From contig NZ_CP108352.1 in NCBI RefSeq assembly GCF_036237275.1, positions 930,001 to 994,000 on the forward strand: 64,000 nt of DNA, in the 5' to 3' direction. Shown piece after piece: positions 63,239 through 64,000 of the stretch (the first letter of the stretch is position 1; each line of letters begins with the position of its first letter). Source of the DNA: Streptomyces sp. NBC_01353. GTDB taxonomy: Bacteria; Actinomycetota; Actinomycetes; Streptomycetales; Streptomycetaceae. The translations under genes and the position numbers were made by a program. The notes beneath the pieces were generated by a model that made no database searches, was not told the DNA's origin, and saw only the letters and a program-made list of their open reading frames with translations.

Positions 63239-63838
63239 TCACTCCGCGGAAGTGTCGTTCTCGCGATGGAGGAGGCAGGACGCGACGACCACGAAAGGCC
63301 ACACGGACTGCACACAGGTCACGAGGCGTTCGGCGACACCGGCGGGGCCGTGGCGGTTGATCTCGACCAGGAACCAGGCCGCGCCGAGGCCCATCAGGGC
63401 GGTCGCCGCGAGGGCGGGCGCGGGTCGTAGGCCCCACGGTGCGGCTCCGCCGCGGACGGCGGCCAGAACCGGCCACACGGCCAGGAGGACGAAGCCGACC
63501 GCGGCGACCGAACCGTGGCGCAGGGAACCCCCGCTGCTCGGCACCGGCAGCAACGCCACCACGAACGCCGTGACTCCGCCGGCGGCCAGCGTCAGCCGTC
63601 CGGCGAGCGCGGCGGGGCGCAGCCCCCAGGCGGTCAACAGATGGCAGGCGCCCAACGCGAGCAGGGCGCCGGTCATCACCCAGAATCCCGCGGCTCCGTA
63701 GGCGGCCAGGACGCTGATCGTCTGGGTGAAGGGATCGTAGGCGGACCCCTCCATGTCCGCCGCGATCATCCAGCCTCCGGCCAACAGGACGGGGGCACAC
63801 CCCGACGAAAGAAGGGACCACCTGGGAACGGATCGCAT
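63239..63838 (-). CDS. DUF998 family membrane protein
   Basis: A 199-aa protein with about six hydrophobic segments. The N-terminal pattern LLSSGCAPVLLAGGWMIAADMEGSAYDPFTQTISVLAAYGAAGFWVMT is typical for DUF998, followed by RHGSVAAVGFVLLAVWPVLAAV. ATG at 63838 (MRSVPRW). It converges on the decayed CitE-like fragment. The function of the family is unknown. Confidence 0.85.
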   Translation of the reverse strand: MRSVPRWSLLSSGCAPVLLAGGWMIAADMEGSAYDPFTQTISVLAAYGAAGFWVMTGALLALGACHLLTAWGLRPAALAGRLTLAAGGVTAFVVALLPVPSSGGSLRHGSVAAVGFVLLAVWPVLAAVRGGAAPWGLRPAPALAATALMGLGAAWFLVEINRHGPAGVAERLVTCVQSVWPFVVVASCLLHRENDTSAE

Positions 63839-64000
63839 CAGCCCACGGTAAGGCGTGGTCCTGCCGCCTTCCGGCATCGACGGGCTTCCCGGGGCGTCGG
63901 GGCATTTCGATCGCCCCGTTCCCGGCAATTGGCGAGGCATTCCCGTGCGATAAGCACCACCTATCGACTCATCGAAAAGCCCTCTTTGACACCCACCAGG

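Overview
The window is a high-GC chromosomal segment from a Streptomyces-like actinomycete. Evidence for this is the GTG/ATG starts with four-base overlaps, a spore-pigment (whiE-type) type II polyketide locus in canonical gene order, two ECF sigma genes, a class F-like sortase and a TTA (bldA-type) codon in a pathway regulator. I saw no rRNA, tRNA, CRISPR array or insertion sequence.

Region 1 (about 1-21,120) is the standout: a hybrid RiPP / polyketide / fatty-acid locus that reads as a lipolanthine (avionin lipopeptide) cluster. It has a class III lanthipeptide synthetase (LanKC). Two tandem 30-residue precursor genes are identical at DNA level and end in S-T-T-S-W-N-C, the S-x2-S-x2-C pattern expected for avionin. 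There is also a cysteine decarboxylase (LanD), an FAAL-type AMP ligase, a second adenylating enzyme, an ACP-KS-AT-DH-KR-ACP polyketide synthase without ER or thioesterase, and stand-alone KS, ACP, FabG-like and FabI-like enzymes. A GNAT acyltransferase, an acyl-ACP desaturase, a SET-domain protein, an ABC exporter (permease cut by the left edge) and a LuxR regulator complete the set. My model: a fatty acyl starter is loaded and elongated by PKS and FAS-like enzymes in trans, desaturated, and transferred by the GNAT to the N-terminus of the avionin peptide, which the ABC pair exports.

Region 2 (about 21,150-25,150): a TetR/DUF1707 divergent pair, a sortase with a repeat-rich secreted protein, and a secreted beta-helix protein. 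Region 3 (25,207-33,531): a whiE-type spore-pigment cluster (ORFI to ORFVII leftward, ORFVIII rightward) plus an O-methyltransferase.

Region 4 (33,778-44,348): an S41 peptidase, then a tightly overlapping operon of seven genes (GMC oxidoreductase, membrane metallophosphoesterase, alpha/beta hydrolase with Cys nucleophile, acetoacetate-decarboxylase-like protein, two small membrane proteins, patatin). It looks like an uncharacterised lipid or sterol-like substrate pathway; its first and last proteins share a C-terminal domain.

Region 5 (44,363-64,000) is mostly core or regulatory: RecQ, Xaa-Pro aminopeptidase, a TrmB/LuxR-like regulator, a single-chain sigma factor-transmembrane-CAP protein, a PIG-V-like mannosyltransferase, an ECF sigma with a membrane partner, an ArsR-SRPBCC/reductase pair with a clear operator, a rhamnose mutarotase with LacI regulator and two operators, an NCS2 permease, an I36-type secreted inhibitor, an AlkB-like oxygenase, a decayed CitE-like gene and a DUF998 membrane protein.
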